DNA from: Thioalkalivibrio sp.
Lineage (GTDB): Bacteria > Pseudomonadota > Gammaproteobacteria > Ectothiorhodospirales > Ectothiorhodospiraceae
Assembly: GCA_018224485.1 (NCBI GenBank)
Contig: JAGTVE010000092.1
Span: 1 to 23,525 of the forward strand
Length of the DNA stretch: 23,525 nucleotides
Reading direction: 5' to 3'
Shown here: positions 23,367-23,525 of the stretch, piece after piece
How positions within the stretch are numbered: the stretch's first letter is position 1
Layout of the letters: each line of letters starts with the position of its first letter
The notes under the pieces: model-generated
Told to the model about the DNA's origin: nothing
The model's input: the letters and a program-made list of their open reading frames with translations, nothing else
Databases searched by the model: none
Translations under genes and position numbers: made by a program

Positions 23367-23525
23367 TCACGGGCTGACGGAAGAGGTTAAGGCCGGTGCG
23401 TCCCGTTCCGAAACGGCGATCCGGTCCCGGTCGGAGTACACCGCGCTGCGCCCCTCCAGCCAGCGCTGAAGTTCGCGTCCGGCCACCTCGCGGCGCCAGC
23501 CGCGCGCGAGACGGGCATCGCCATC
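23367..23525 (-). CDS. rnd: Ribonuclease D, C-terminal end (partial)
   Basis: The minus strand reads open from the window edge to a TGA at 23369-23367, 52 codons. The segment LARGWRREVAGRELQRWLEGR matches the final helix of the C-terminal HRDC region in RNase D proteins, where a GWR motif follows (compare ISGWRGEL in E. coli). RNase D trims 3' ends of tRNA and other stable RNAs. The catalytic DEDD domain is outside the window, so the call rests on this short tail. A weakly conserved, Ser/Asp-rich tail follows to the stop. It converges on the winged-helix gene across a shared terminator. Confidence 0.7.
   Translation of the reverse strand, partial: DGDARLARGWRREVAGRELQRWLEGRSAVYSDRDRIAVSERDAPALTSSVSP

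Overview
The window is a high-GC, gene-dense bacterial chromosome segment. Paired TamA/TamB, GlnE, IlvE, Kdo transferase (WaaA) beside Kdo kinase (KdkA), SprT and RNase D point to a Gram-negative gammaproteobacterium. A purple-sulfur or haloalkaliphilic relative (Ectothiorhodospiraceae/Chromatiales type) is my inference from general resemblance; no marker gene in the window proves it.

Layout, left to right. (1) 1-650, minus strand: a one-TM small protein overlapping the 5' part of an FtsX/MacB-like ABC permease that runs off the window. (2) 651-967: non-coding, with an 80-bp nested palindrome of the GGTGGGC...GCCCACC type. (3) 968-6582, minus: tamA-tamB with an ATGA overlap, for outer-membrane protein and envelope biogenesis. 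(4) 6724-10899, minus: a ferric-iron ABC importer, binding protein (fbpA), fused two-domain permease (fbpB) and ATPase (fbpC). A chain of four strong hairpins lies between fbpA and fbpB. (5) 11036-18098, plus: glnE, ilvE, a small zf-CHCC zinc protein, an OmpR-type response regulator and a soluble PAS-GAF hybrid histidine kinase, all closely spaced. (6) 18190-20642, minus: a predicted outer-membrane beta-barrel protein of unknown function, with a C8 tract in its leader, and waaA. (7) 21082-21843, plus: kdkA, divergent from waaA. (8) 21844-22219: non-coding and palindrome-rich, with a degenerate GTCATTGCGAGC-type dispersed repeat. (9) 22220-23281: sprT diverging across an AT-rich patch from a coiled-coil plus winged-helix protein. 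(10) the 3' end of a ribonuclease D gene, converging on it across a bidirectional terminator.

Most genes are housekeeping or envelope functions: Tam, Kdo addition and phosphorylation, iron uptake, and nitrogen and branched-chain amino acid metabolism. Nothing in the window is a clear new defence or mobile system. The least explained parts are the two-component pair with its unusual RR/HK junction, the unknown barrel protein with a homopolymeric tract, the coiled-coil/winged-helix protein, the fbpA-fbpB hairpin chain and the dispersed palindromes.
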